Assembly (NCBI RefSeq): GCF_002116905.1
Contig: NZ_CP015118.1
Location: forward strand, 744,001 to 808,000
Length of the DNA: 64,000 nt
Source: Piscinibacter gummiphilus
Lineage (GTDB): Bacteria; Pseudomonadota; Gammaproteobacteria; Burkholderiales; Burkholderiaceae_C
Direction of reading: 5' to 3'
Shown here: one piece after another, positions 51,865-60,592 of the stretch
How positions within the stretch are numbered: position 1 is the stretch's first letter
Layout: the number at the start of each line of letters is the position of its first letter
Made by a program: the position numbers and the translations under genes
Notes under the pieces: model-generated
Database searches by the model: none
The model's input: only the letters and a program-made list of their open reading frames with translations
What the model was told of the DNA's origin: nothing

Positions 51865-52527
51865 TCAGTCGCGGCTGACGCCGAGGCTTCGGCGCACCTC
51901 GAGCGTCGGCGACATCGCGAGGCGCACGATCAGGTCGGAGAGGCTGTTCATCGACACCTCCCGGCCCCGGAACGGTTCGCCCTTCTGCGTGATGCGGTAC
52001 GCGATGGCCTCGTCGCGCGTGAACCAGCCCGGGCGGAGCACCGTCCAGTCGAGGTCGGAGGCCTCGACGATCGCCGCGGCGTCGCGGTACGGGTTCAGCA
52101 TCGCGCGGTAGCTCTCGCCGGGCACCTCGCCGTAGATGCCCATCGACGCGATGAAGATGAGCCGGGCCACGCCGGTGGTGTGCATGGCGTCGACGATGGC
52201 CTCGGCCTGGCGGGGCATCTCGCCCACGAGGTTGGCGTACACGACGTCGTGGCCCTGCATCGCGGCCTGCAGGGCAGCGCGGTCCAGCACGTCACCCTCG
52301 ACGATGGACACCCGCGACGGCGAGGGGTTGCGCAGCCGGCCCGACCGGCGCAGGTACAGCGTCAGCCTGGCGTCGGCACGCCGCAGGAAAAACGGCGTGG
52401 TGTTGCGGGCGAGCTGGCCGTTGGCACCGAGGACCAGCACGCGCGTGGTGCCGGGGTCGGCGCGTGTCCACGGGCCGGCGGCCGGGAACGGCACGGACAT
52501 CGGAAGGGGCGACGGCAGGTCGGGCAT
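51865..52527 (-). CDS. NAD(P)H-binding atypical short-chain dehydrogenase
   Basis: A 220-residue protein of the NmrA/NAD(P)-binding (atypical SDR) type. The dinucleotide motif is VLVLGANGQLARNTTPFF, followed by SIVEGDVLDRAALQAAMQGH and LIFIASMGIYG. The later DLDWTVLRPGWFTRDEA is typical of this family. Catalytic Tyr-x-x-x-Lys is not obvious, as in many atypical SDRs, so it may sense redox or act as a reductase. It could start at an internal ATG ten codons later (52500). It lies downstream of the AraC gene on the same strand, 78 bases away, and may be its target. Confidence 0.8.
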   Translation of the reverse strand: MPDLPSPLPMSVPFPAAGPWTRADPGTTRVLVLGANGQLARNTTPFFLRRADARLTLYLRRSGRLRNPSPSRVSIVEGDVLDRAALQAAMQGHDVVYANLVGEMPRQAEAIVDAMHTTGVARLIFIASMGIYGEVPGESYRAMLNPYRDAAAIVEASDLDWTVLRPGWFTRDEAIAYRITQKGEPFRGREVSMNSLSDLIVRLAMSPTLEVRRSLGVSRD

Positions 52528-52605
52528 GTTCGGCTCCTGTGAAACGGCAAGGCGAAGCCCTCGCCGCGGATGGACCCGCGGCGGGGGAATCGGGTCGGGG
52601 CGGGC

Positions 52606-53574
52606 TCAGCGGCCCTGGCGGCCGAGCTGTTGTTCGCGCAGCCGGCGGGCGTCCCGCGCGGGCGGGGATCCGAAGAACCGGCTGTACTCGCGGTTGAACT
52701 GCGACTGGCTTTCGTAGCCGACGCGGTGTCCCGCGGTGGCGGCGTCGACGTGTTCGCACAGCAGGATGCGCCGGGCCTCCTGCAACCGCAGCCGCTTCTG
52801 GAACTGCAGCGGGCTCATCGCGGTGACCGTCTTGAAGTGGTGGTGCAGCGACGACACGCTCATGTGGACCGCGTCGGCGAGTTCTTCCACCCGCAGCGGC
52901 GCCTGGTAGCGCTGCGTGAGCCAGGCGATGGCCTGCGCGATGCGCTGGCCGTGGCCGTCGGCGGTGGCCATCTGCGCGAGGCGCCAGCCGTCGGGGGAGC
53001 GCAGCAGGCGATAGAGGATTTCTCGCGAAACGAGTGGGGCGAGCGTCGGGATGTCGTCGGGGGCGTCCAGCAGCCGGACGAGGCGCAGCACGGGGTCGAG
53101 CAGCGCGGAGCCCAGCTCGCCGGTGAACAGGCCGCGCTGGGCCGCGCGGTGCGCCGGACCGTGGGCCAGCCCGAGTTCCAGCGCCAGCGCGGCGATTTCC
53201 TTCACGTCGAAGTCGAGCCGCAGGCCGAGGTACGGGGCCTCGGGGGAGAGGTCGGTCACCTGGCTCGACACGGGCAGGTTCTGGGACACGACGAGGAACT
53301 GGCTGCTGTCGTAGAGGTAGGTCTCCTCGCCGAGCAGCACGCGCTTGCTGCCTTGCGCCAGCACGCAGAACGCGGGCTCGTGAACGGTGTGCGACGGCTG
53401 CTGTGCCTGCGACAGCCGCGCCAGCCTCAGGCGCGGGATGGCGGTGACGTGCGCGCCGTCGCGGCCGCCGCTCAGCCGCTCGATCAACGCCGCGAGTTCG
53501 GCCCTCAGCACGGCGACCTGCAGGGGCGCCGCCGACGGGTCGGCACGAAGGGACGGGGACAGCGAATCGAACAT
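52606..53574 (-). CDS. AraC-family transcriptional regulator
   Basis: A 322-residue AraC regulator with the N-terminal cupin-like AraC_N domain (FCVLAQGSKRVLLGEETYLYDS) and two C-terminal helix-turn-helices (LRVEELADAVHMSVSSLHHH; ATAGHRVGYESQSQFNREYS). The sequence FFGSPPARDARRLR closes the HTH domain. The family often regulates nearby oxidoreductases. Downstream, 78 bases away on the same strand, lies an NAD(P)H-binding protein gene. Divergent to it is the GH128-like gene. The start at ATG 53574 is the first with a normal N-terminus. Confidence 0.9.
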   Translation of the reverse strand: MFDSLSPSLRADPSAAPLQVAVLRAELAALIERLSGGRDGAHVTAIPRLRLARLSQAQQPSHTVHEPAFCVLAQGSKRVLLGEETYLYDSSQFLVVSQNLPVSSQVTDLSPEAPYLGLRLDFDVKEIAALALELGLAHGPAHRAAQRGLFTGELGSALLDPVLRLVRLLDAPDDIPTLAPLVSREILYRLLRSPDGWRLAQMATADGHGQRIAQAIAWLTQRYQAPLRVEELADAVHMSVSSLHHHFKTVTAMSPLQFQKRLRLQEARRILLCEHVDAATAGHRVGYESQSQFNREYSRFFGSPPARDARRLREQQLGRQGR

Positions 53575-53739
53575 GGACCGTAGCTTAGGGGACGGGGCCG
53601 AGCCTGTCTCGCAGCGGCCGCCTTGCCCGGAGGATCGGGCAAGCTTCGGCAACGATCCTGCAAGATCCGGCGCCGGGAAGGGGGTTTCCGTGCACCACCG
53701 CACGAGAAATGGCATGGACACATTTGGAAGCGATTCCAC

Positions 53740-53767
53740 GGCGCAAAGCGGCTTACGCTTCTGCGCC
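53740..53767 (+). promoter_or_regulatory. Hairpin immediately before GH128-like start codon
   Basis: GGCGCA pairs with TGCGCC, and AGCG pairs with CGCT inside, around a short loop. It ends exactly before the GTG start at 53768, where a ribosome site would be expected. It could control translation, or it may mean that translation begins earlier, at ATG 53714. Confidence 0.35.
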
Positions 53768-54790
53768 GTGAGCACCGACAACACTTCCCCCCTCGACGCC
53801 GCGCCCTCCGCGCGAGCCGCGTCCTCCGTCACCCGCCGGCACGTGCTCGCACTCGCCGCGAGTTTTCCCTTGGCCGCCTGCGGCGGCGGATCCGGCGGCG
53901 ACAGCCCCGCGCCGGTGCCCGCACCACCCGCCGGGTCGCCTCCCGCCGGGTCTCCGCCCGCGAACCCGCCGCCGGCCGACCCGCCTGCGTCGAGCCCGGG
54001 AACGGTCACGCCCACGAACAAGAGCGCCAAGCGCGGCATCGCCTACGACCTGAAGGCCGCGGCCGACGTCGCCGCGCTCGCCCCGGGGGTGAGCTGGTGG
54101 TACAACTGGAGCCCGGCCACGACCGTCACGTCCGCGATCGCCACCGCGAACGCGATGGACTTCCAGCCCATGCTCTGGAACGGCAACTTCAACGACGCCC
54201 AGGTCATCGCGGCGCTGAAGGCCGCACCGGCGGTCAAGTACCTGCTGCTGCTCAACGAACCGAACCTCACCGACCAGGCGAACCTGACACCGTCGGCCGC
54301 GGCGGCGCTGTGGCCCCGCTACGAAGCGATCGCCGCGAGCACGGGCGTCAAGCTCGTGGGCCCGCAGATCACGTGGGGCACGATGGCGAACTTCGACGAT
54401 CCGGTCGTGTGGCTCGACGCCTTCTACGCCGCCTACCGCGCGGCCAACGGCAACCGCGACCCGCGCATCGACCACCTCGCGTTCCACTGGTACGACTACG
54501 GTCTCGACGACCAGCTCAAGCGCCTCGAGAAGTACGGCAAGCCCTTCTGGGTCACCGAGTTCGCGAACTGGCACCGGGGCGACGGCGCTGCGCAGATCGA
54601 CACCGTCGCGAAGCAGAAGGCGCAGATGACCGACATGGTGGGCACCTGCGAGCGCCGCGCCGACGTGATCCGCTACGCCTGGTTCACGGGCCGGTGGGAC
54701 GACCCCTCCCGCCACACGGACCTGCTCGGGGCCACGGGCCAGCTCACCGAACTGGGCCAGCACTACATCTCGCTGCCCTACACGTCCTGA
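53768..54790 (+). CDS. Glycoside hydrolase-like protein, GH128/Asl1 fold, exported lipoprotein
   Basis: A 340-residue exported protein. A signal with twin Arg (SVTRRHVLALAASFPLAACGG) carries a lipobox, then a Pro-rich linker of about 45 residues. The catalytic domain is a TIM barrel of the Glyco_hydro_cc (GH128) type: WWYNWSPATT, LLLLNEPNLTDQANLTP with Glu164 as probable acid/base, and FWVTEFANWH with Glu264 as probable nucleophile. GH128 members cleave beta-1,3-glucans. The start is uncertain: the GTG chosen at 53768 has no ribosome site, while ATG 53714 is also weak. Confidence 0.8.
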   Translation: MSTDNTSPLDAAPSARAASSVTRRHVLALAASFPLAACGGGSGGDSPAPVPAPPAGSPPAGSPPANPPPADPPASSPGTVTPTNKSAKRGIAYDLKAAADVAALAPGVSWWYNWSPATTVTSAIATANAMDFQPMLWNGNFNDAQVIAALKAAPAVKYLLLLNEPNLTDQANLTPSAAAALWPRYEAIAASTGVKLVGPQITWGTMANFDDPVVWLDAFYAAYRAANGNRDPRIDHLAFHWYDYGLDDQLKRLEKYGKPFWVTEFANWHRGDGAAQIDTVAKQKAQMTDMVGTCERRADVIRYAWFTGRWDDPSRHTDLLGATGQLTELGQHYISLPYTS

Positions 54791-54801
54791 CGTCGCGTCA
54801 G
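54787..54801. terminator. Small hairpin spanning two convergent stop codons
   Basis: CTGACG-TCG-CGTCAG contains the stop of the GH128-like gene in one arm and the stop of the convergent gene in the other. No T-run follows. It is the third case of this arrangement in the window. Confidence 0.3.
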
Positions 54802-55559
54802 CGGCACGCGGGCACCCGCACCACCTGGCGCGAGCCCCCGACCTCGATCTCCGCGAGGTACTCGGGCGCGAGCAGGTCCGGCGCACCGCGGAACTCGTCG
54901 GCCTGATAGACCAGCCGCTGACCGCACAGGCGCCACGGAGGCGGGCGGCCCGCGTGGCGTTGCCGCAGCGTGTCGTCGACGGCGCGGGCCACCTGGTCCT
55001 CCGGCAGCCGCGCGCGTTCCTCGTGCACGAGCAGGCTCTCCCACATCGCCACGTGCAGCATCACCGGCGCCTCGGTGTCCTTGAACAGCACGCGCGCCTT
55101 CGCGCGCGGCCCCACCACGGGGATGCCGTTGACGGTGGTGCGCGAGGTCACGTCCGTCTTCGTCTTCACGCGGCGGCGCTCGTGGCCGTCGAACACCATC
55201 GCCTCGGTGGCCGTGGCCTCCAGTTCGAACGCCACGCGGATGTCCCGGTCGCCGCTGGGGTTCGGCAGCAGCTCGAACTTCTCGAGCAGCGCCATCGCCC
55301 ACGCCTGCGCGCGTTTCGGGTCGAGCACCTTGCCCACGGCCTCGCCCCATGCGATCGACTGGTCGGCGAAGAACAGCAGGCCGCCAAAGGGCGTGCAGGG
55401 TTGGGCGTAGGCGAGGGACCGTGCACCGTCGCTGCAGCACAGCGCGTCGTCGAGGGCGGCGGGGCGGGCCTCCACCCGCAGGTGGCGGGCGAGGGCACCG
55501 AAGGTGTCGGCGGCGAGCCGGCGCGTGCGGCGCTTGAGCACGAGGATCGAATCGTTCAT
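54798..55559 (-). CDS. Hypothetical protein, 253 aa
   Basis: A 253-residue soluble protein without a recognisable domain. It begins MNDSILVLKRRTRRLAADTF and has a mixed alpha/beta make-up, with several Cys (DDALCCSDG, AQPCTPFGG). There is no signal peptide or membrane segment. It is convergent with the GH128-like gene and sits 60 bases downstream of the PanE-like gene on the same strand, so the two may be co-transcribed. Codon use looks like that of neighbours, which supports a real gene. Confidence 0.6.
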   Translation of the reverse strand: MNDSILVLKRRTRRLAADTFGALARHLRVEARPAALDDALCCSDGARSLAYAQPCTPFGGLLFFADQSIAWGEAVGKVLDPKRAQAWAMALLEKFELLPNPSGDRDIRVAFELEATATEAMVFDGHERRRVKTKTDVTSRTTVNGIPVVGPRAKARVLFKDTEAPVMLHVAMWESLLVHEERARLPEDQVARAVDDTLRQRHAGRPPPWRLCGQRLVYQADEFRGAPDLLAPEYLAEIEVGGSRQVVRVPACR

Positions 55560-55618
55560 GGCCCCATGTATAGGTGCCACGGACCGATCCCACAACGCAC
55601 GACCGGAGGGGGGCGTCA

Positions 55619-56548
55619 TCAATGTGGGGGACGGACCTTCGCTTCGAGTGCCTTCACCAGCGTGCGCAGCAGGCGGTTGGCCGGCACGGGCACGCCGAGG
55701 GCTTCGCCGCGGCGGACCACGAGGCCGTTGAGGTGGTCGATCTCGCTCGGCTTGCCGCGGGCGAGGTCGCCCGCGGTGGAGGACACCTGCGTCGCCATGG
55801 TCTCGGCGATGCGGCGCACCGCGAGGTCCACGTCGCCGGGCAGCGAGATCCCCTCGGCGGCGGCCACGGCCTTGCATTCGGCGACCACATCGTCCAGCAC
55901 GCCGGTCACGCCGGGCTGCTGCACGAGCCATCCATACGGCATCTGCGTCAGGGCCGACAGCGCGTTGTAGGCGCAGTTGATGATCAGCTTGACCCACAGC
56001 GCGCCACGCACGTTGTCCGACACCTCGGTCGGGATGCCTGCGTCGGCGAACAGCCGCACGAGCGCATCGCCCCGGCTCGTGGGTTCGATGACGAGTTCCC
56101 CGCGGCCGTGGTGCCGCACATGGCCGGGGCCGGCCATGCCGGTGGCCACGTACACCACGGTGGCCGCCACCTCGCGCGGCACCACGTGGCGCAGCCGGTC
56201 GGCGTTGTCGACGCCGTTCTGCAGCGTGAGCACCACCGCGTCGGCGTCGAGGAACGGTGCGATCGCGGCGCCGGCCGCCTCGGTGTCGGGGGACTTCACG
56301 CAGAACAGCACGACCTTCGCGCCGCGCACGGCCTCGGGCCCGGTCTCGGCCGACAGCCGGATGGATTCATCGAACGTCTGCGCCTGCAGCCTCAGCCCGT
56401 CGCGGCGGATGGCGTCGACGTGCCCGGGCCGCGCGATCAGCACGACGTCGTGGCCGGCGCGCGCGAGCATGCCGCCGTAGAAGCAGCCGACGGCGCCCGC
56501 GCCCATCACGGCGATCCTCGGGTGGGTCAGGGGGGAAGTCTCGGGCAT
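55619..56548 (-). CDS. 2-dehydropantoate 2-reductase-like (PanE/ApbA family) dehydrogenase
   Basis: A 309-residue NADP-binding reductase. The Rossmann motif is IAVMGAGAVGCFYGGMLARA; VLFCVKSPDTEAAG is the family CVK-type segment with the catalytic Lys; the C-terminal helical domain has ALWVKLIINCAYNALSALTQ and GKPSEIDHLNG, in which Asn and Glu line the ketopantoate site. It could reduce ketopantoate in pantothenate synthesis or act on another 2-oxo acid. GGAGACC lies before ATG 56548. No other pan genes are nearby. Confidence 0.85.
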   Translation of the reverse strand: MPETSPLTHPRIAVMGAGAVGCFYGGMLARAGHDVVLIARPGHVDAIRRDGLRLQAQTFDESIRLSAETGPEAVRGAKVVLFCVKSPDTEAAGAAIAPFLDADAVVLTLQNGVDNADRLRHVVPREVAATVVYVATGMAGPGHVRHHGRGELVIEPTSRGDALVRLFADAGIPTEVSDNVRGALWVKLIINCAYNALSALTQMPYGWLVQQPGVTGVLDDVVAECKAVAAAEGISLPGDVDLAVRRIAETMATQVSSTAGDLARGKPSEIDHLNGLVVRRGEALGVPVPANRLLRTLVKALEAKVRPPH

Positions 56549-56680
56549 GGGCAGGGTCTCCGGTGGGGCGCCCGACATTGTGGGGCGTGCCGGCGGGCCT
56601 GACGGATCGACGACACGTTACCCCTCGCGCAACGCGGGTGGGCTTGCTGGCGATGGCCGGTGCGGCCGACACTGCATCGC

Positions 56681-57649
56681 ATGGATGCCCCGCTGCCCAC
56701 CCTCGCCCCCGCTTCCCACACCTGGCTGGAACTCGGGGAGGTGCAGCGGTTGCTGCTCGATGCCTTCCCCGGGGTCGTGCTGGGCCTCGGCTTCGACGGG
56801 GTCGTGCAGTGGGCCAACCCCGCCGCCGCCACGCGCCTGGGCGTGGGCCGCGGCGCGCTCGGCGGGCGGCACTTCGGCGGCGACCTGGTCGATGCGTCGG
56901 CGCTGCAGCAGCGGGCGGACCGGCTCTCCGAGGAACTGGGCGAACCGGTGGCGGGCGATGCCTCCGTGCTGTCCGCGAAGCTGCGCCGGGGCCTGCTGTC
57001 CGACGAACACGAATGGCCGCTGCGCCACGACGACGGCTCGCTCGTGCCGGTGCGCCTGGCGGTGGGCGCGTTGCGCGACCACGAGGGGCGGGCCATCGGC
57101 CTCGTCGCCATCGAAGCGCCGCGCGAGGGTGACGAGGCGCCGCTGCACTTCACCCACCACGACACGCTCACCGGCCTGCCCAACCGCGCCGTGCTCACCG
57201 ACCGCGCGGAGGTGGCGCTGCAGCGGGCCGCGCGCCAGCACACGGTGGTCGCCTTCCTGCTGATCGACATCGCGGGCTTCGAGGCCCTCTGCGAGGCGCG
57301 CGGCCATGGCGTGGGCGGCGACGTGCTGCGCGCCACCGCGAGCCGCCTGCACTTCGAGCTGCGCCGCACCGACACCGCGGTGCGCCTCGACCGCGGCCAG
57401 TTCGTCGCGATGCTGGTGGACCTGCATCACGCCGACGAGGTGAAGGCCGTGGCCGCGAAGGTGCGCCAGGCCCTGTCCGCGCGCATCAACGTGGGCGTGG
57501 CACTGCTGAACCTCGAGATCCGCATCGGCGCCGCGTGGTCGCCCGACCATGGGGACCAGCTGTTGCCGCTGCTGGGGGCTGCGGAGTCGGCGCTGGCGGC
57601 GGTGCCGCCCGAAGGGGGCGTGGCCTTCGCGCCGGCACCGCAGGCCTGA
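56681..57649 (+). CDS. PAS-GGDEF protein with degenerate GGDEF motif
   Basis: A 322-residue protein. Residues about 27-145 form a PAS domain (AFPGVVLGLGFDGVVQWANP, PLRHDDGSLVPVRLAVGA). Residues about 165-310 match diguanylate cyclase (HHDTLTGLPNRAVLTDRAEV, LLIDIAGFEALCEARGHGVG). The catalytic GGDEF reads RLDRGQF, and the usual inhibitory RxxD site is not clear. It is therefore probably inactive as a cyclase and may bind nucleotide as an effector. It has no membrane segment. The REP-like repeat lies just downstream. Confidence 0.83.
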   Translation: MDAPLPTLAPASHTWLELGEVQRLLLDAFPGVVLGLGFDGVVQWANPAAATRLGVGRGALGGRHFGGDLVDASALQQRADRLSEELGEPVAGDASVLSAKLRRGLLSDEHEWPLRHDDGSLVPVRLAVGALRDHEGRAIGLVAIEAPREGDEAPLHFTHHDTLTGLPNRAVLTDRAEVALQRAARQHTVVAFLLIDIAGFEALCEARGHGVGGDVLRATASRLHFELRRTDTAVRLDRGQFVAMLVDLHHADEVKAVAAKVRQALSARINVGVALLNLEIRIGAAWSPDHGDQLLPLLGAAESALAAVPPEGGVAFAPAPQA

Positions 57650-57654
57650 CCTCC

Positions 57655-57733
57655 GTCTTCCCGGCGAACGCCGGGATCCACCATGGCCACAGCGCGCGGG
57701 TGGCCAGTGGACCCCGATGTTCATCGGGGTGAC
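57655..57733. repeat. Dispersed double-hairpin repeat, copy 2 (inverted)
   Basis: Copy 2 is the reverse complement of the element at 37104-37181. Arms at 57655-57681 and 57707-57733 match copy 1, one arm exactly and the other with one mismatch; the 25-base middle is not conserved. It occupies the gap between the convergent GGDEF and DUF2950 genes and could also act as a transcription stop. Confidence 0.75.
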
Positions 57734-57743
57734 TGCAGGCGCA

Positions 57744-58610
57744 TCAGGGCGTCACCTTCTTCCACGGCTCAGCCGGATCGAACCGCTTGATCGCCTTCAC
57801 CTTGTTCAAGGTGTCGGGCCCCAGGTCCCGTTCGTAGACCACCCCGTCCTGGTTGACGATGAAGGTCATCACGCCGGTGCGGCCGTACGTGACCGGCCAC
57901 GCGACGGCCGCGAACCCGCTCTGCAGGCGCTTGCCGATCAGGTAGCTGCGCGCGCCGCCCGGCGCCGCGGGGCCTTGCGCCTCGAGGATGCGGAAGCGGT
58001 AGCCGTGGTAGCCGGCGTTCGTGCGGCGCGGCACGTAGTGTTCGCCGAGCGGGCTCTGGTCGCCGAGCGCGGGACTCCAGATCAGCCCGTCGCGCTGGCT
58101 CGTGCTGCTCAGGAACCTGCGCGCGTACTCGAGCACGCCGTCGCCGTTGCGGTCGGCGGTGGCGTACTCGCGTTGCGCGTCCACGTAGGCCTGCGCGGCC
58201 TGGATCACGGCCCGTTCGTTGGCGCCGATGCGCCGTTCGAGGATCGCGTCGCGGCCCGCCGCCAGGTCGAAGCGCCAGCGGTTGTCGCTCGTGCGGGTCA
58301 GCGGCACCGGGAAGGTCCAGGCGTCGTTGCCCACCGCGAGGTGGCCCTGCGTCCCGTCGACCGCCACGGCACGGTGCTCTTTGGCCTTGTCGAGGAAGGC
58401 TTGGCGCTCCTCGGGGTCGACGCCGTCGGGCGGCAGCAGCCGCTGCCATTCCTTGCCGAGCACCTTCGACAGCGCCGCGGTGTCGTGGCGCGCGACCGCG
58501 TCGACGAGGGCGTCGGCCGCCGCCTCGGGCGTGGCGAACGCGTTCTGTGCGAAGGCCGGCGCCGCGGCGAGCAGCGCGGCCACGGCCAGGAGGATGTTCG
58601 TGAGGTTCAT
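57744..58610 (-). CDS. DUF2950 exported protein
   Basis: A 288-residue protein with a cleavable signal peptide (MNLTNILLAVAALLAAAPAFA) and the DUF2950 body: TPEAAADALVDAVARHDTAA, RAVIQAAQAYVDAQREYATA, NAGYHGYRFRILEAQGPAAP and GVVYERDLGPDTLNKVKAIK. The domain is periplasmic and of unknown function. It is 13 bases downstream of the DUF3300 gene, a pair that recurs together in other proteobacteria, which suggests the two proteins act together at the cell envelope. Confidence 0.88.
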   Translation of the reverse strand: MNLTNILLAVAALLAAAPAFAQNAFATPEAAADALVDAVARHDTAALSKVLGKEWQRLLPPDGVDPEERQAFLDKAKEHRAVAVDGTQGHLAVGNDAWTFPVPLTRTSDNRWRFDLAAGRDAILERRIGANERAVIQAAQAYVDAQREYATADRNGDGVLEYARRFLSSTSQRDGLIWSPALGDQSPLGEHYVPRRTNAGYHGYRFRILEAQGPAAPGGARSYLIGKRLQSGFAAVAWPVTYGRTGVMTFIVNQDGVVYERDLGPDTLNKVKAIKRFDPAEPWKKVTP

Positions 58611-58623
58611 GTCGTCTCCTTGC

Positions 58624-59940
58624 TCAATGGCGGCGTCCGCCGCCACCGGCCCGCGCTCCGCCGCCACCGTGACCACCCGCCCGCGCACCACCACCACCGC
58701 CATGCGAGGCCGGCATCGACGCGCGGCTCGAACGGCCGCGGTCGGCATCGGCCCGCGCCGCGCCGGTGTCGCGCACGCCGGAGAATGCGTTGTCGTGGGT
58801 CCCCGCGCCGAAGGTGTCGCGTGTGCCACCCCCTCCGGCGCCCTGGCGATGTCCGGCGCCGCTCTCGCGGCCACCCGGCGTGGCCCGGTCGCCGCTGCGC
58901 ACGGCCTGGTTCGCCCGTTCGCGGTCGGCCCCCTGCAGGCGCTCGCGTCCGGCGGCGGGGTCGGCGCCCCGGTTCGAGAGCGTCTCGGACGCACGGGCCC
59001 GCTCGGCGTCGCGCTGGGTGTCGTGGCCCCGGAACTGATTGCGGTCGTTCGCGCCGGCGCGCTGCGTCTGGCCGAATTGTTCGCGGCTGCGGCTGTCGCG
59101 GTAGGGCACGTCGCGGCGGCGCTCCGGGTTGTGGTTGAAGTGGTTGTTGTTGTTCGTGATCTTGTTGTTGACGTTGATGTTGTTGTAGCGGTTGACGTTG
59201 ATGTTCACGTCGTTGTGGCCCCAGCCGAACCCGCCCCACAGCGCGTTGCTGACGCCCACCACCGCGGCGCCCCACACGAAGCCGGCGGCGAAGCTCGCGC
59301 CGGGGTAGTAGTAGGGCGGCGGCGGCCAGTAGGTCGGCGGGTACGACGGGTACATCCACGAGCCGTAGACCACGCTCGGCTGGTACACCGGCACGTAGAC
59401 GTTCTGCGGTTGCGCCGGCTCGATCACGATGACCTGCTTGTTCTCCTCCGTGGTGTTGGACACCTTCTGTTCGGAGGTGGTCTTCAGGTTGCCGGCTTCC
59501 TGCGCCTTCTTGCGCAGGAACTGCACGCGGTCCATCACGCGGCCCGGGTCGGCGAGGAAAGCGTCGCCGAGCTTCTGCACCTGGTCGGGCTGCGCGGACA
59601 TCATCGAGAGCACCTGCGGGAAGGCCACGAGCGACTGCACCGCGGGCTCCCACGGCTGGCTCTCGACCTGCTTCACGGCGGCGTCGCCCTTCGCGTCGGG
59701 ATGGGCCTTGGACCACGCGGCGGCGTCCTTCACGTCGGCCGGGTACGTGGCCGCCATCAGCACCTGCGACAGCAGCGAGTCGGGGTACAGCGCGATCGGA
59801 GCGAGCATCTGATCGAGCTCGGCGTCGCTGAACGGTTTGGGGTCCTGGGCGAGCGCCGGACCCCATGGCAGGGCCAGGGCTGCCAGCAAGACCAGCCACC
59901 GTGCGAAGCGATGGATGGGTGCGAACAAGGGGTGGGTCAT
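58624..59940 (-). CDS. DUF3300 exported protein with low-complexity tail
   Basis: A 438-residue protein with a signal peptide (LVLLAALALPWGPALAQ) and a DUF3300 domain to about residue 200 (LDQMLAPIALYPDSLLSQVL, NVYVPVYQPSVVYGSW). Then come a Tyr/Pro-rich stretch, an Asn-rich run (NVNRYNNINVNNKITNNNNH) and an Arg/Gly/Ala-rich tail. The DUF3300 family is of unknown function in the envelope. It starts the two-gene unit with DUF2950. The last 170 residues are likely disordered and may bind polyanions. Confidence 0.87.
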   Translation of the reverse strand: MTHPLFAPIHRFARWLVLLAALALPWGPALAQDPKPFSDAELDQMLAPIALYPDSLLSQVLMAATYPADVKDAAAWSKAHPDAKGDAAVKQVESQPWEPAVQSLVAFPQVLSMMSAQPDQVQKLGDAFLADPGRVMDRVQFLRKKAQEAGNLKTTSEQKVSNTTEENKQVIVIEPAQPQNVYVPVYQPSVVYGSWMYPSYPPTYWPPPPYYYPGASFAAGFVWGAAVVGVSNALWGGFGWGHNDVNINVNRYNNINVNNKITNNNNHFNHNPERRRDVPYRDSRSREQFGQTQRAGANDRNQFRGHDTQRDAERARASETLSNRGADPAAGRERLQGADRERANQAVRSGDRATPGGRESGAGHRQGAGGGGTRDTFGAGTHDNAFSGVRDTGAARADADRGRSSRASMPASHGGGGGARAGGHGGGGARAGGGGRRH

Positions 59941-60043
59941 GGAGTGCTCCTTCGACGGGTCGAGGCCTGCGTCCGCCGTTGTACGCGCCGCCGGGAGAGC
60001 CCGTCAATCGCACCAAAGGGCAGTTCGACCGCCCGACCGGGCC

Positions 60044-60592
60044 TTATCCTGCGAGCGGCTTGACGAGCGACAGCACGGCCTTGAAGTCCGGGTGCCTGCA
60101 GTGGTGCAGCCATTCGAAGGCCACCATCTCGACCGAGACGATGACCGCGCCGGCGCCGCGCAGGCGTTCGAGCGCCAGCGCGTGTTCCGCGGGCCGGCGT
60201 GTGCCGCAGGCATTGGCCGCGACCCACACGCGCTGACCCGCGCGCAGCAGGCCCAGCGCCGTCTGCAGCAGGCACACGTGGGTCTCGCAGCCCGCCACCA
60301 CCACGTCGTGCGTGCCGCCGCCCAGGCGGGCGACGAGCCCGTCCTCGCAGGCGTCGAAGTGCATCTTGGTCACCACCTCGCCCAGCAGCGGCCGCAGCGC
60401 CGGGGCGGTGCCGCCCAGCCCCGCCGGGTTCTGCTCGGTGCCGACCACGGGCACGCCCAGCGCCCGGGCGATGCCGGCCAGACGCACGGCCTCGGTCAAC
60501 ACGGCGCCGCCGTCGTGGATGGCGGGCAGCAGCCGGTCCTGGTAGTCGACGAGGACGAGTCGGGCGCGGGCGAGGGCGATCGTGTCGGTCAT
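60044..60592 (-). CDS. Isochorismatase-family cysteine hydrolase
   Basis: A 182-residue cysteine hydrolase. The catalytic triad is visible: Asp in RLVLVDYQDRLLPAI, Lys in GEVVTKMHFDA, Cys in DVVVAGCETHVCLLQTALGL. The GCETHVC segment is typical of the YcaC/isochorismatase group. Substrate could be an amide or enol ether. It lies alone between the DUF3300 gene and a small gene on the opposite strand, with a 187-base gap upstream that shows no clear features besides the short inverted GTGTT-TTC-AACAC. Confidence 0.85.
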   Translation of the reverse strand: MTDTIALARARLVLVDYQDRLLPAIHDGGAVLTEAVRLAGIARALGVPVVGTEQNPAGLGGTAPALRPLLGEVVTKMHFDACEDGLVARLGGGTHDVVVAGCETHVCLLQTALGLLRAGQRVWVAANACGTRRPAEHALALERLRGAGAVIVSVEMVAFEWLHHCRHPDFKAVLSLVKPLAG

